From assembly GCF_021654575.1 (NCBI RefSeq), contig NZ_AP024488.1, forward strand, positions 124,001-188,000: a DNA stretch of 64,000 nt. The letters run 5' to 3'. Origin of the DNA: Desulfoluna limicola (GTDB lineage Bacteria; Desulfobacterota; Desulfobacteria; Desulfobacterales; Desulfolunaceae). The notes below the pieces were generated by a model that saw nothing but the letters and a program-made list of their open reading frames with translations, did not search any database and had not been told where the DNA came from. This document shows, piece after piece, positions 8,153 to 17,696 of this stretch (the stretch's first letter is position 1; each line of letters starts with the position of its first letter). The position numbers and the translations under genes were made by a program.

Positions 8153-9934
8153 ATGAAGCGAGCATTTCTTATTGTCATGGCCTTGTTGACCTTGGTGGTT
8201 GCGCCTCTCCACGCAGAGACTCTGCCTGCGGGGCTCACGTGGCTTACCAACAACGAGGATCCGGTCTTTGCATCGCCTGAGGCGGTAAAGGGCGGGGTGT
8301 TTGTGAGCCCCATTGCCAGTTTTCCCCTGACGTTTCGAACCGTGGGTCCCGACTCCAACGGCGGGTTTCGGAGCAACATCGGCGCCAACCAGATGAGCCT
8401 CATCGAGCTGCACCCCAACACGGAGCGGATCATCCCGAGCATTGCCACCCACTGGGCCTTCGGGGATGACAAGAAGACCATGTACTTCAAGCTCAACCCC
8501 AGGGCGCGCTGGTCCGACGGCGAGCCGGTGACGGCGGATGACTTCGCATATACCTTGGAGTTCATGCGTTCAAAAGAGATTGTGGCCCCTTGGTACAACC
8601 ACTATTACAGCGAAGAGATTGAGAAGGTTGTCGTTTATGACGACCATACCCTGGCCGTGGTGAGCACCCGTGCCGAACCCGACCTGCACCTGAAGCTCAA
8701 CATCTCGCCGACGCCGCACCATTATTTCGGGGAGTTGGGGAAAGACTTTACGGCGCGCTACAACTGGAAGATCGTCCCGAACACCGGGCCGTATCAGATC
8801 AGTTCCTTTAAAAAGGGCAAGGATGTGGTCTTTACCCGAAAGAAGGATTGGTGGGCCAAGGACCTCAGGTACAACCAAAACCGATTTAACGTGAACAAGG
8901 TCATCTTCCGCGTGATCCGGGATTTCAATACCCAGTGGGAGTACTTCAGAAAAGGGCGCGTCGACACCTTTCGCATCACCTACCCCAAATACTGGCACCG
9001 AAAAAGCGACACCGACGTGGTGAACAATGGGTATGTGGAGCGGATCTGGTTTTACAACGACACAAGGCGCACGCCCCAGGGGTTGTACCTCAACGAGGAC
9101 CGGGAGATTTTCAAGGATCGCAATCTGCGCATGGCCTTTGCCCACGCCATGAACGTGGACAAGGTGATCCAGAAGGTTCTGCGGGGGGACTATTTCCGCC
9201 TCAATCACGCCTACCAGGGGTATGGGGACTACTCCGACGAGACCATCAAGGCTCGTCCCTACGACATTAATAAGGTAAAGGCGCTCATGACCGCCTCCGG
9301 ATGGGCAAGGGGAGGGGACGGCATCTGGACCAAAGACGGCAGGCGCTTTTCCGTTGAAGTCACCTACTCCTTTGACGAGGTCACAGAACGGCTGGTGGTT
9401 CTGAAGGAAGAGGCGAAGAAAGCCGGGGTGGAGATCAAGCTTCAGAAGCTGGACAGCTCGGCGGCCTTTAAAAAATTTCTGGAGAAAAACCACGACGTGG
9501 CCATGATGGCCTGGTCCACCAACTTCAGGCCAAGGTACTGGCAGAGTTATCACTCGGACAATGCCCACAAACCGCAGACCAACAACATCACCAATACGGA
9601 CAACAAAGAACTCGATGAGGCCATCGATCGGTATCACAGCTCTCTGGATGAGGAGGAACGCAAGGTGCTCTCCCGGAAAATCCAGAGGATGCTCCACGAG
9701 CAGGCGGTCTTTGTCCCCACCATGATGGTGCCTTACTTCCGCCAGGCCTACTGGCGCTGGTGGCGGCTTCCCACTCCTCCGGGGACCAAGCACTCCGATG
9801 ACCTCTTCGACCCCTTTGGCAACGGGCTTTTCTGGTACGACAAAGCGCGTCACGAAGAGACGAAGCAGGCGATGAAGAAAAAGAAAACTTTTCCGCCGGT
9901 GACCATCATCGAAGAGACGTTCAAGCCTCTTTAA
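8153..9934 (+). CDS. yejA: Peptide ABC transporter substrate-binding protein (YejA type)
   Basis: Secreted binding protein that delivers peptides to the YejBE permease. The ATG at 8153 has CAGGAGAGAAC upstream and opens a signal peptide (MKRAFLIVMALLTLVV... cut near HAE), which fixes the start; an upstream in-frame start lies in a repeat. The body is an SBP_bac_5 (family 5) protein with the typical DPRARWSDGEPVTADD-like block (here NPRARWSDGEPVTADDFAY) near residue 120. At 593 aa it is close to YejA (about 600 aa). Confidence 0.88.
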   Translation: MKRAFLIVMALLTLVVAPLHAETLPAGLTWLTNNEDPVFASPEAVKGGVFVSPIASFPLTFRTVGPDSNGGFRSNIGANQMSLIELHPNTERIIPSIATHWAFGDDKKTMYFKLNPRARWSDGEPVTADDFAYTLEFMRSKEIVAPWYNHYYSEEIEKVVVYDDHTLAVVSTRAEPDLHLKLNISPTPHHYFGELGKDFTARYNWKIVPNTGPYQISSFKKGKDVVFTRKKDWWAKDLRYNQNRFNVNKVIFRVIRDFNTQWEYFRKGRVDTFRITYPKYWHRKSDTDVVNNGYVERIWFYNDTRRTPQGLYLNEDREIFKDRNLRMAFAHAMNVDKVIQKVLRGDYFRLNHAYQGYGDYSDETIKARPYDINKVKALMTASGWARGGDGIWTKDGRRFSVEVTYSFDEVTERLVVLKEEAKKAGVEIKLQKLDSSAAFKKFLEKNHDVAMMAWSTNFRPRYWQSYHSDNAHKPQTNNITNTDNKELDEAIDRYHSSLDEEERKVLSRKIQRMLHEQAVFVPTMMVPYFRQAYWRWWRLPTPPGTKHSDDLFDPFGNGLFWYDKARHEETKQAMKKKKTFPPVTIIEETFKPL

Positions 9935-9942
9935 CGAAATAT

Positions 9943-10047
9943 GCCTCCGGCGGGCAGGGGCTGAGCCCCTGCACCCCAGGTTCGCGAATGCTCATATCCC
10001 TCGTTCCTCGGGATGATCACATTCGCTGACGGGCTGCGCCCGTGAAC
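9943..10047 (+). repeat. GC-rich intergenic repeat after yejA
   Basis: Begins nine bases after the yejA stop: GCCTCCGGCGGGCAGGGGCTG, CTCGTTCCTCGGGATG and a GCTGACGGGCTGCGCCCG tail. It is the forward form of the same family. It could serve as a rho-independent-like stop, but no U-tract follows. Confidence 0.7.
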
Positions 10048-10133
10048 AACGATTGATGTGTGCTTCATGATTTTATGGATATTGCATCATGGATGGCACC
10101 AGCAATTACATAGATTGTTAACGGTATAACGCC

Positions 10134-10513
10134 GGTATCAAAATATGTGCATGGTCTGAAAGACTGGGTTTGAAAATATGCAAAGATACCCGTTTTCAGA
10201 GTTACCCTGAATTAAAGGCGGATGCGCTTTGCCCCGAGGAACGAGGTGCAAAGCGCATCCGCAACCAGCTTTCGAGGTGGCACACCTCGCCGCCGGAGGC
10301 TGTTTTTCGGAACTGAATAGTTACGATTTTCACCGGAATATCTCGGCACCAAAATATGTGCATAGTCTGAACGACCGGGTTTGAAAACATGCAAAGATAC
10401 CCGCTTTCAGATTTACCCTGAATTAAAGGCGGATGCGCTTTGCCCCGAGGAACGAGGTGCAAAGCGTATCCGCAACCAGCTTTCAAGGTGGCTCACCTTG
10501 CCGCCGGAGGCTT
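10134..10513 (+). repeat. 170-bp near-identical direct repeat, two copies
   Basis: Copies at 10134-10302 and 10345-10513, offset 211 bases. Each begins with a unique-looking block (AAAATATGTGCAT..GTCTGAA, then CCTGAATTAAAGGCGGATGC) and ends with the GC-rich host repeat (CCCCGAGGAACGAGG ... GCCGCCGGAGGC). They differ at roughly one position in ten. Together with the preceding repeat they fill the 605-base gap before the first ATPase gene, and no gene is seen there. Copy two runs to within 27 bases of the ATPase start. Confidence 0.85.
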
Positions 10514-10539
10514 ACCTTACCCCGGCCGAAAGGATACGC

Positions 10540-11538
10540 ATGGCAACGGAACATCTGCAGAAGGAAGAGCCCATTCTCTCGGTTCAGGGGCTCAGCGTGG
10601 CTTTTGATACAGAAGCGGGTCCCGTGCGCGCCGTGGATACGGTGGGGTTCGACCTGATCAAAGGGCGAACCTTGGGGATTGTTGGGGAGTCGGGCTGTGG
10701 CAAGAGCGTCACGGCTTTGTCCATCATGCGCCTTCTGCCCCAACCCATGGCCCGCATCGAAGAGGGGAGGGTGGTGCTTGACGGAACCGACCTTGTCGCG
10801 CTTCCCCCAGAGTCCATGCAGTCCATCCGGGGCGCCTCGGTCTCCATTATCTTTCAGGAGCCCATGGCCGCCCTGAACCCGGTCCACACCCTTTACAAAC
10901 AGGTCTCGGAACCCCTTCGGGTCCACAAGCCGGAACTGAATAAAAAGTCACTCGAGGCAGAGGTCGTTCGCCTTCTCTCCGACGTGGGCATTCCCGATGC
11001 CGACGGGCGCCTTTCCGCCTATCCTCACCAGCTCTCAGGCGGCATGAGGCAACGGGTGATGATCGCCATGGCCCTGGCCCTCTCGCCGGATATCCTCATT
11101 GCGGACGAGCCCACCACGGCCCTGGATGTGACGGTGCAGGCCCAGATCCTCGATTTGATCCGACGCATCCAGAAAAGCATCGGCATGTCCGTGATCTTCA
11201 TTACCCACGACCTGGGCGTCATCGCGGAGCAGTGCGATGACGTGGTGGTGATGTACGCAGGCAAAGTGGTGGAACGGGCAGGGGTGTCCGAACTTTTTGA
11301 AGACCCGAAACACCCCTACACCAAAGGGCTGCTTGACTCCATGCCCCGCCTGGACGCCCCGCGCAAGACACGTTTGTCCACCATTTCCGGTCAGGTGCCG
11401 GGCCTCATGGATCTGCCCCCCGGGTGCCGGTTTCAGAACCGGTGCCCCCATGTGATGGAGCGGTGCCACACCGAGGTGCCGAAGGATCTCATGGTACGCA
11501 CCAATCATCTGGTTGCCTGTCATCTCTATGATGTGTAG
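10540..11538 (+). CDS. Peptide ABC transporter ATP-binding protein (OppD/DppD type)
   Basis: First ATPase of the importer. The start is set at 10540, where GAAAGGATACGC precedes ATG; the open frame extends upstream to 10381 only because it passes through a repeat. Walker A GESGCGKS (about residues 47-54), signature LSGGMRQRV, Walker B ILIADEPTT and the H-loop ITHDLG are intact. The C-terminal oligopeptide-type extension has four Cys around CRFQNRCPH, the usual [4Fe-4S]-like motif of Dpp/Opp ATPases. About 332 aa. In E. coli YejF both ATPase halves are fused; here they are two genes 460 bases apart. Confidence 0.9.
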   Translation: MATEHLQKEEPILSVQGLSVAFDTEAGPVRAVDTVGFDLIKGRTLGIVGESGCGKSVTALSIMRLLPQPMARIEEGRVVLDGTDLVALPPESMQSIRGASVSIIFQEPMAALNPVHTLYKQVSEPLRVHKPELNKKSLEAEVVRLLSDVGIPDADGRLSAYPHQLSGGMRQRVMIAMALALSPDILIADEPTTALDVTVQAQILDLIRRIQKSIGMSVIFITHDLGVIAEQCDDVVVMYAGKVVERAGVSELFEDPKHPYTKGLLDSMPRLDAPRKTRLSTISGQVPGLMDLPPGCRFQNRCPHVMERCHTEVPKDLMVRTNHLVACHLYDV

Positions 11539-11960
11539 GCCTCCGGCGGCCAGGTGGAGGCACCTGGAAACCTGATTGCGGTTGCACTTGTCGCCTCGTT
11601 CCTCGGCACCAATTGCAACCGCCTCTAATGTTGGTGGTGGGATCAGGCGGTGTAATAAGGTTCTAAGGCTTTAGATCTGGTGGTGTAACTCAAGGTTATG
11701 ATAGGCTATCATGCAAATTTTCCGTTGAGGCGAGGCTGAAGGGTTAACCAGAGGACATCGGGCAACCGGAACCCGTAGGGTGCGTTCCACGCACCAACGT
11801 GACAGCGTATCGCGTTGACGGGAAAGACGGCACAAAAAGGCACTGTTGGCAAATCTCACGGGCGCAGCCCGTCAGCAAATGTGATCGACCCGAGGAACGA
11901 GGGGCGGGAGCATTTGCAAACCTGGGGTCCAGGGGATCATCCCCTGGCCACCGGAGGCAA
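11539..11960. repeat. Facing GC-rich repeats between the two ATPase genes
   Basis: Forward copy at about 11538-11628 (CCTCCGGCGGCCAGGTGGAGG ... CTCGTTCCTCGGC) and inverted copy at about 11858-11960 (GGGCGCAGCCCGTCAGC ... CCCGAGGAACGAGG ... ATCATCCCCTGGCCACCGGAGGC). The ~230 bases between them hold no convincing gene. The inverted copy ends 40 bases before the next start. Confidence 0.72.
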
Positions 11961-11999
11961 CGTTGCGTTGTAACTATGATTTGGAAGGAGCTGTAAGAG

Positions 12000-12965
12000 A
12001 TGCTGACGGTTAAGGATCTGGTGAAGTATTTTCCCGTGACGGGAGGCGTTTTCAAACGCAAGGTGGCCGATGTCCACGCCGTGGACGGGGTCTCCTTTTC
12101 CGTGGGCCGGGGGGAAACCCTGGGTCTCGTGGGGGAGTCCGGTTGCGGAAAGAGCACCCTCGGACGAACCATTGCAGCACTTTACGACGCCACCTCCGGC
12201 AGCGTGCGGTTTGACGGAACCGACCTTACGTATTTTAGCGAAAAAGAGATGAAGCCTTACCGGCGGAGGATTCAGATGATCTTTCAGGATCCCTTCGAGT
12301 CCCTCAACAGTCGCCACAGCGTCGGTGAGATCATCGAAGAGCCCCTGGTGATCCACGGCATCGGAGATGGCCCCGCCCGAAGAAAACGCGTGGGGGAACT
12401 CCTCTCCACCGTGGGACTTCCCCAAACCGCTGCCAACCGATTTCCCCATGAGTTCTCCGGCGGGCAGCGCCAGCGCATCGGCATTGCCCGGGCCATTGCG
12501 TCATCGCCTGAGCTCCTCATCTGCGACGAGCCGGTCTCGGCCCTGGACGTTTCCATTCAGTCCCAGATCATCAACCTCCTCCTTGACCTCCAGGAAGAGA
12601 TGGGGCTCACCACCCTCTTTATCGCCCACGACCTGGCCGTGGTCCGGCTGATTTCCGATCATGTCGCTGTTATGTACCTCGGCAAGATCGTGGAGCAGAC
12701 CGATGCCGACACCATCTACAAAACCCCCCTTCACCCCTACACCCAGGCCCTTATCTCGGCCATTCCCGTGCCTGATCCGGGCGCAGTCTCCAACCGCATC
12801 ATCCTCGAGGGCGACGTGCCGTCCCCCATCCACCCCCCATCTGGCTGCCGGTTCCACACCCGCTGCTCTCACGTCATGGAGATCTGCCGCGCCACCGAAC
12901 CCGAGTTTGCCGATCAAGGCGACGGCCACATGGTGGCTTGTCATTTGTATGAAGGGAAAAGCTAA
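12000..12965 (+). CDS. Peptide ABC transporter ATP-binding protein (OppF/DppF type)
   Basis: Second ATPase of the importer, 321 aa. Starts with [20 protein letters not shown], an OppF/DppF-type opening. Walker [10 protein letters not shown] (about residues 44-52), [10 protein letters not shown]-loop, signature [10 protein letters not shown], Walker [13 protein letters not shown] and H-loop AHDLAV are all present. C-terminal cysteines around CRFHTRCSH match the oligopeptide family. GGAAGGAG lies ten bases before the ATG. Confidence 0.91.
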   Translation: MLTVKDLVKYFPVTGGVFKRKVADVHAVDGVSFSVGRGETLGLVGESGCGKSTLGRTIAALYDATSGSVRFDGTDLTYFSEKEMKPYRRRIQMIFQDPFESLNSRHSVGEIIEEPLVIHGIGDGPARRKRVGELLSTVGLPQTAANRFPHEFSGGQRQRIGIARAIASSPELLICDEPVSALDVSIQSQIINLLLDLQEEMGLTTLFIAHDLAVVRLISDHVAVMYLGKIVEQTDADTIYKTPLHPYTQALISAIPVPDPGAVSNRIILEGDVPSPIHPPSGCRFHTRCSHVMEICRATEPEFADQGDGHMVACHLYEGKS

Positions 12966-12973
12966 AGGGCCTT

Positions 12974-13063
12974 GCCTCCGGCGGCGAGGTGAGCCACCTC
13001 GAAAGCGTATTGCGAATGCTCCCGACCCTCGTTCCTCGGGTCGGTCACATGCGCATTTTTGCT
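12974..13063 (+). repeat. GC-rich intergenic repeat after the second ATPase gene
   Basis: Forward copy: GCCTCCGGCGGCGAGGTGAGC, then CTCGTTCCTCGGGTCGG. It starts eight bases after the stop and closes the transporter locus. Confidence 0.7.
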
Positions 13064-13223
13064 TAATGGCAGTGCTTGTATAGGCGACAGCCATTTCTTA
13101 TGCCGTCTTCCCCGGCTGTTGGGCGACGGCCATTGTGTTGCTTTATATCGAAATCAAGCGTTGCCCTTCGTATGGCCAATGACCGGGGATCCATGAGTGC
13201 GTTTCCACATCATTTGAATGTGA

Positions 13224-13525
13224 ATGGCGAAGGCCGATGGTGCTCCAGGCAAATGGTGCGGAAGCATACCCAACGAGGCGTCGTGTGTTCCAAATGTGTG
13301 GTGGGCCAAAAAGGATGGGGCGTCTGTGAATTGTCGGGTGCGCTTGCGCACCGAGTTTGGATGGCGAAGGCAGGTGATTACTCGAGTAGATGGCGCGCAA
13401 CCACACCTATGGACCATCGTGTGACCGAAGGTGTGGGGGGCCAAGAAGGATGGGTGGTTGAGATTTGTAAGGTACGCCTGCGCACCGACGGTTGACCGAC
13501 AAAGGCGAGGGGTCTCAAACATGCG
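13224..13525. repeat. Degenerate 137-bp tandem repeat, two units plus a start
   Basis: Unit 1 begins ATGGCGAAGGC at 13224, unit 2 begins ATGGCGAAGGC at 13361. Both carry CATCGTGTG/CGTCGTGTG, GTGTGG.GGGCCAA.AAGGATGGG and a GC-rich GTGCGCTTGCGCACCGA end. A third start (AAGGCGAGG, about 13502) is cut off by the group II intron. On the minus strand the units keep one reading frame open (repeated HPSFLAPHTFG / APSFLAHHTFG), but it has no start signal and no recognisable fold. Confidence 0.7.
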
Positions 13526-15729
13526 GTGCCCGGGCGTACCCTTTAGAATGGCTGTCGAGGGCAGGGACTCAAGCTGTTTTGCGGGAAACGTTACCCTGGC
13601 TTTGTGGGCGATCCGGGCTCTGATCGGCTATGGTTGGTTTGCCCGGCAAAGCCGGTATCCCGTCTGTTTGAAAGAGAGCAGAGATGCCCCGTTCGAGGGG
13701 AAATCAATCCGAATCGCAAGGGCGTTTCTGGTAACGGAAGGGTCTGAAGGAAGCGATAGGAAGTGAACGGTACATAGCGTAAGCGAACCAGATACGGCTG
13801 GTGCAGTGGGTAAGCCTGCCAACTAAGGCGATGCCCAGTACTCGGACAGACTGCATGAGTGGGTGAGGATGGGATCGTTCACAGGGACCGGAAATTAACC
13901 GGGGAAGCCCTGTAGAGTTCTTAAGAAGGAGATTACCCGACAAGCAAAGAGGGTGAGATTCTCTGCAGGGTGGCAGATGACCCCGTAGTAGTGATGAAGT
14001 CCCTGCCTGAGAAGCCCGGTAACGGTGTGGAGGAGAAAACAGGGATGACCAGCAGCCGGTGTCTGCTGGAGCTGTCGGAGAGCCAAAAGCGTCGGCAGTT
14101 GCGAAGGGGTGAAGTTTAACCGAAAGTCTTAGAAACCGTCACATTAGAGATGCGGAGAACCAAACCGTCTATGGCGGCGGGCTAGTGGCGTTGAAGTACC
14201 CCTGGGAACAGGGCTCTTTAAGCAAACTGCTCTCATCGAAGTAGATGACGTAAGGGGCTGTATATTGCCGAATACGGATAGAAGGCAGTTCCTCGTTGTT
14301 GAAGTGTCGAAACGCACCCTCGGTATGATGTGAGAGAAGAGACGAAGCGAAGGAGAAGGGATGAGTTGTCGTGTCTGGTACAGTCTCTATGACAGGCTTT
14401 TGTATCGAGAAACCCTGTTGGAGGCGTTTAAAAAGGTGAAATCGGCGAATGGAGCTCCCGGAGTAGACGGGCAGTCCTGCAAAGATTTTGCCTTACACCT
14501 GGACGCAAACATCCATACCCTCCTTATCGAACTGCGCGGGAAGACCTATCGCCCCACGCCGGTGAAGCGCGTAGAAATCGCGAAACCGGACGGTGGGATC
14601 AGGAAAATAGGGATACCGATAGTTCGGGACCGAGTGGTCCAGCAGGCTGTAAAGAACATACTGGATCCCATCTTTGATCCGGGTTTTCATCCGTCCAGTT
14701 ACGGATACAGGCCCAAGCGGAGTGCACAAGACGCCATTGCCAAGGCAACGGCATTCATGCGCGACTACGGGTTGGAGTGGGTTGTGGATATGGATCTGAG
14801 CAAGTGCTTTGATACGCTGGATCACGAATTGATCATCCATGCAATACGAGAAAAAGTGGCAGACGGAAGTATCCTGAAGCTGATCCGCATGTTCCTTGAA
14901 AGTGGTGTTCTGAACTCCGGCGCGTTGGAGCCGACAGATGTTGGCAGCCCTCAAGGTGGAGTGATCAGCCCATTGCTGGCGAACATATATCTGGACAAGT
15001 TTGACCAGTATATGAGGCGAAAGGGGCATCGTATCACGCGTTATGCCGATGATATTGTCATCTTCAAAGGCAGTAAAGCCGGGGCTGAGAATGTTCTGGA
15101 AGTGGCGACTGAATATCTCGAAAAGCGACTAAAACTGACGGTAAACCAGAAGAAGACTCACATAACAAGTCTGATGCAAGGGGTGCCGTATCTTGGTGTG
15201 GTCATTCGTTCAGGATTTACTCAAATCAAGGACGACCGACTTCAGGGCTTTAAAGATAAAATCAGGCGTCGCACCAAGCGAAACAGTCCTGTGAATTTAC
15301 AGAAAATCATCAGTGACCTGAATCCAATACTGCGTGGTTTTGCCAACTATTTTAAGGTGGCGAACTGCAAAAGTGTGCTCCAGTCAATGATGAAGTGGAT
15401 ACGCAGGCGCTTGAGATCCATCCAGATGAAGTTGTGGAAGGTTCCACAAAAGCTCCATCGAAGGCTCAGGCAACTGGGCTACCAAGAGGAGTTCCAACGC
15501 ATCAAGATGGCCTCATGGCGAAATGCCGCATGTCAGTATAGCCATTGGGCAATGCCCAAAAAGTGGTTCGATGAACTCGGGTTGTTTGCAATGGATAAGA
15601 TCGAGACGGGCGTGCTTCCCCCTATCAACAGGGGATAAGGTTGAGCAGGAGCCGTGTACGAGGCCCGTACGCACGGTTCTGTGAGAGGGATGAAGCAGAG
15701 GTGTATCGCGACACTCTGCTTCACCCTAC
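13526..15729 (+). mobile_element. Group II intron with its own RT/maturase
   Basis: A self-splicing retroelement of about 2.2 kb. The likely 5' end is GTGCCCGGGC at 13526. The long non-coding 5' part (13526-14360) carries typical domain I-III sequences, such as CATAGCGTAAGCGAA and AGATACGGCTGG. The maturase ORF sits in domain IV. Domain V is at 15649-15679 (GAGCCGTG...CACGGTTC) and domain VI at about 15682-15729 with stem GAAGCAGAG/CTCTGCTTC and a bulged A seven bases before the putative end CCCTAC. The exact ends are inferred. It lies antisense to the adjacent radical SAM gene and contributes its last codons. Confidence 0.85.
14361..15638 (+). CDS. ltrA: Group II intron reverse transcriptase/maturase
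   Basis: Multidomain protein (425 aa) that binds the intron RNA, helps splicing and copies the intron at new DNA sites. RT blocks are visible in order: IPIVRDRVVQQAV, HPSSYGYRPKRSAQDAI, VVDMDLSKCFDTLDH, SPQGGVISPLLANIYL and the catalytic RYADD (YADD at about residues 228-231). A maturase (X) domain follows with LNPILRGFANYFKVAN and a WRRRL-like block. No HNH endonuclease domain is present, so mobility would rely on replication-associated targets. The frame is intact and the preceding AAGGAGAAGGG is a strong ribosome-binding site. Confidence 0.95.
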   Translation: MSCRVWYSLYDRLLYRETLLEAFKKVKSANGAPGVDGQSCKDFALHLDANIHTLLIELRGKTYRPTPVKRVEIAKPDGGIRKIGIPIVRDRVVQQAVKNILDPIFDPGFHPSSYGYRPKRSAQDAIAKATAFMRDYGLEWVVDMDLSKCFDTLDHELIIHAIREKVADGSILKLIRMFLESGVLNSGALEPTDVGSPQGGVISPLLANIYLDKFDQYMRRKGHRITRYADDIVIFKGSKAGAENVLEVATEYLEKRLKLTVNQKKTHITSLMQGVPYLGVVIRSGFTQIKDDRLQGFKDKIRRRTKRNSPVNLQKIISDLNPILRGFANYFKVANCKSVLQSMMKWIRRRLRSIQMKLWKVPQKLHRRLRQLGYQEEFQRIKMASWRNAACQYSHWAMPKKWFDELGLFAMDKIETGVLPPINRG

Positions 15730-17538
15730 TCGATCTTTGGCGCTTCGATGTTTTCCCGACGCAATGAATGCCTCCACATACCTTTTGAACATGGACTTGA
15801 TGTCAGGGTCTGTCTCCATTTCCCAGAGTCGCTCCATGGAGCCTCTGGCGTCTTCGGTGGAGGAGAGCACCTTGATGGCATGGTCGCGGTACTGGCTGAC
15901 GATAAGAGGCACGGCAAAGGCCACAAAGGCATCGATGATACGCTCTTTGAAACTATGCCGCCCGCTTATGGTTGGGGCGAAGAATCCTTTGACGCCCATG
16001 AAGGAGGCACTTTTGAGGGCGTTGACGGTCCAGCCCACACGGTTGATGGCTTCATAGGCCATGTGGAGGACCACGAGGGGGCTTTGGCTGAGATTGGCAG
16101 GGGGGATGCGATTGCCTTCGGAGAGGTCGCAGGTCACCAGTGAGATGAGGTAGTCCATGGTGCCCTGCTCGCCGAAGAGCCAGGTGCCTTCGTTGTGGGT
16201 TGTGATGAAATCCTGGGACCCGGGAAGGTCTGAAAGCGGGGTGGCCTGGATACCGATATGGTTGCTGGTGCAGAAACGGCCGTAGTCATGGCCGGTGTTG
16301 TCTGACAGGTTGTTGAATCGGTCGTTGGGGAGTCCCAGGATAAAGGAGCCGTGGATGGCCATGCCGTGTCTCTGGATTTTTCGGATCTGAGACGCGTAGT
16401 AGTCAGGAGCACTGCCTCCGCTTTTTTCGATGGCTTTGACCGATTTTTTACCCACATGTTTAAGGTCTTTCAAGTTGAGGGATTCAAACCCGATAAAGAG
16501 GTGGGAACATCCGGAGAGACGCAGTTTCTTTAAGAGCCGCTCATCATCAGCCACATCCACTGACGCCTGGGCAATGTAGTTGATCTTCAGTCTTTTTTCG
16601 ATGATGAGGTCAAGGAGTTCCTCCAGTTTTTTTCCCGCAAGGAGGATGTTGTCGGGCAGGAAGAAAAAGAGGCGGTTTTTCAGTGTGACGCCATCTTTTT
16701 GAAGGTGCTCGAGTTCAGCGACAACGTCTTCCGGCGAGCGCATGGTAAAGCGTCTAAGCGCTTTGGGAACAGTGGAAATGGAACAGAAACTGCAAGAATG
16801 GGGGCACCCTAAAAAGGGGGCGATGGGCTGAATCCGGATGGCCTGGACGACGAGGTTGCCGATCAAGGGGATGCGCTTCAAAAAGGAGAGCTGCAACGGG
16901 GGCATTTCCTCGACGTTGGAGGCTCCCCACTTACCGTCTTCGATTACCGTAAGGCCTGTGTACACACGTTTCAGGCTTTTGTTTCCTAAGTCCCTAAGGA
17001 CGCGACCAATGACGTCGCTGTCTCCGCTTCCCCTGACCTCACTGACCAGTTCCGGGTAAGGCACGTGGTTTCGAATGAACAAATCGCTATCTCCGGGGCT
17101 GGTGGAGACATGGATCCCGCCTATAATGACGGGGATTTTCCCGTGGTTCAAGGCGAGGGTGGTGCAGACGGTGGTGGGAAAGTTGGAACTCATGGCAGAG
17201 ATGAAGACGGCCTCCGGTTTCCCGTGTGCCCGGATGGTTTCCTGAACGGTACGGCGCACGCCGTCAACAAGGAGTACCTTGGCATGGGGGCGGTGAGCAG
17301 CAATCTGATGGGCGATATAGCTGATGGCATAGCTCTCGATGGCAAAGGTTTCCACCATGCCTCTTTTGTCGAGGGCCGGATCGAAGTCGAGGAAGTCGAG
17401 CCATGTGGACTCTGAGAGGTCCCGACCATCCCGTCTTGTGAGAAAGCCAAGGAGGTCCAGGGGGGTGTCGCATGTGCCCAGGGCGTCCATGACGTTGACG
17501 GTCATGGGGTTGTAGACAATAAAGTAGGCTTCGGGCAT
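15721..17538 (-). CDS. B12-binding-domain radical SAM protein, 3' end altered by intron
   Basis: 605-aa protein with an N-terminal cobalamin-binding-like Rossmann domain (about residues 60-190, with GGIHVSTSP) and a radical SAM core. The cluster motif is CPHSCSFC (C245, C249, C252), followed by a TIM-barrel domain with LFIGFESLNL. Members of this class catalyse methylations or rearrangements; the substrate here is unknown. The final codons (RVG and TGA at 15721-15723) lie in group II intron sequence, so the natural C-terminus was cut or replaced. It is divergent from the downstream plus-strand gene with a 158-base gap. Confidence 0.85.
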   Translation of the reverse strand: MPEAYFIVYNPMTVNVMDALGTCDTPLDLLGFLTRRDGRDLSESTWLDFLDFDPALDKRGMVETFAIESYAISYIAHQIAAHRPHAKVLLVDGVRRTVQETIRAHGKPEAVFISAMSSNFPTTVCTTLALNHGKIPVIIGGIHVSTSPGDSDLFIRNHVPYPELVSEVRGSGDSDVIGRVLRDLGNKSLKRVYTGLTVIEDGKWGASNVEEMPPLQLSFLKRIPLIGNLVVQAIRIQPIAPFLGCPHSCSFCSISTVPKALRRFTMRSPEDVVAELEHLQKDGVTLKNRLFFFLPDNILLAGKKLEELLDLIIEKRLKINYIAQASVDVADDERLLKKLRLSGCSHLFIGFESLNLKDLKHVGKKSVKAIEKSGGSAPDYYASQIRKIQRHGMAIHGSFILGLPNDRFNNLSDNTGHDYGRFCTSNHIGIQATPLSDLPGSQDFITTHNEGTWLFGEQGTMDYLISLVTCDLSEGNRIPPANLSQSPLVVLHMAYEAINRVGWTVNALKSASFMGVKGFFAPTISGRHSFKERIIDAFVAFAVPLIVSQYRDHAIKVLSSTEDARGSMERLWEMETDPDIKSMFKRYVEAFIASGKHRSAKDRVG

Positions 17539-17696
17539 CGTAAAACTCCGAGGGTGAGAGTTGCGTTGTCGTTAGCGAACACTGTTAATTTTTAAGGAAT
17601 AAAAAAGAGGCTGCTCGGCGTATGATATAGTTGCTACTTATCAGGTATGGATAGTAAATACAACGATTCAATGGTTTTAACTCATGGTGAATAAAC

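Noticed and set aside
10381..10539. 53-residue N-terminal extension of the first peptide-transporter ATPase
   Set aside because: The frame runs through the 170-bp direct repeat and has no start signal; a good ribosome-binding site precedes ATG 10540.
13154..13522. Minus-strand gene over the 137-bp repeats
   Set aside because: Open only because of the repeat; no ribosome-binding site and no known fold. Kept only as a finding about repeats.
14361..15638. The RT as the DGR reverse transcriptase for the fibre gene
   Set aside because: It has a maturase domain and lies inside an intact group II intron with domains V and VI, 16 kb from the fibre and in host DNA.
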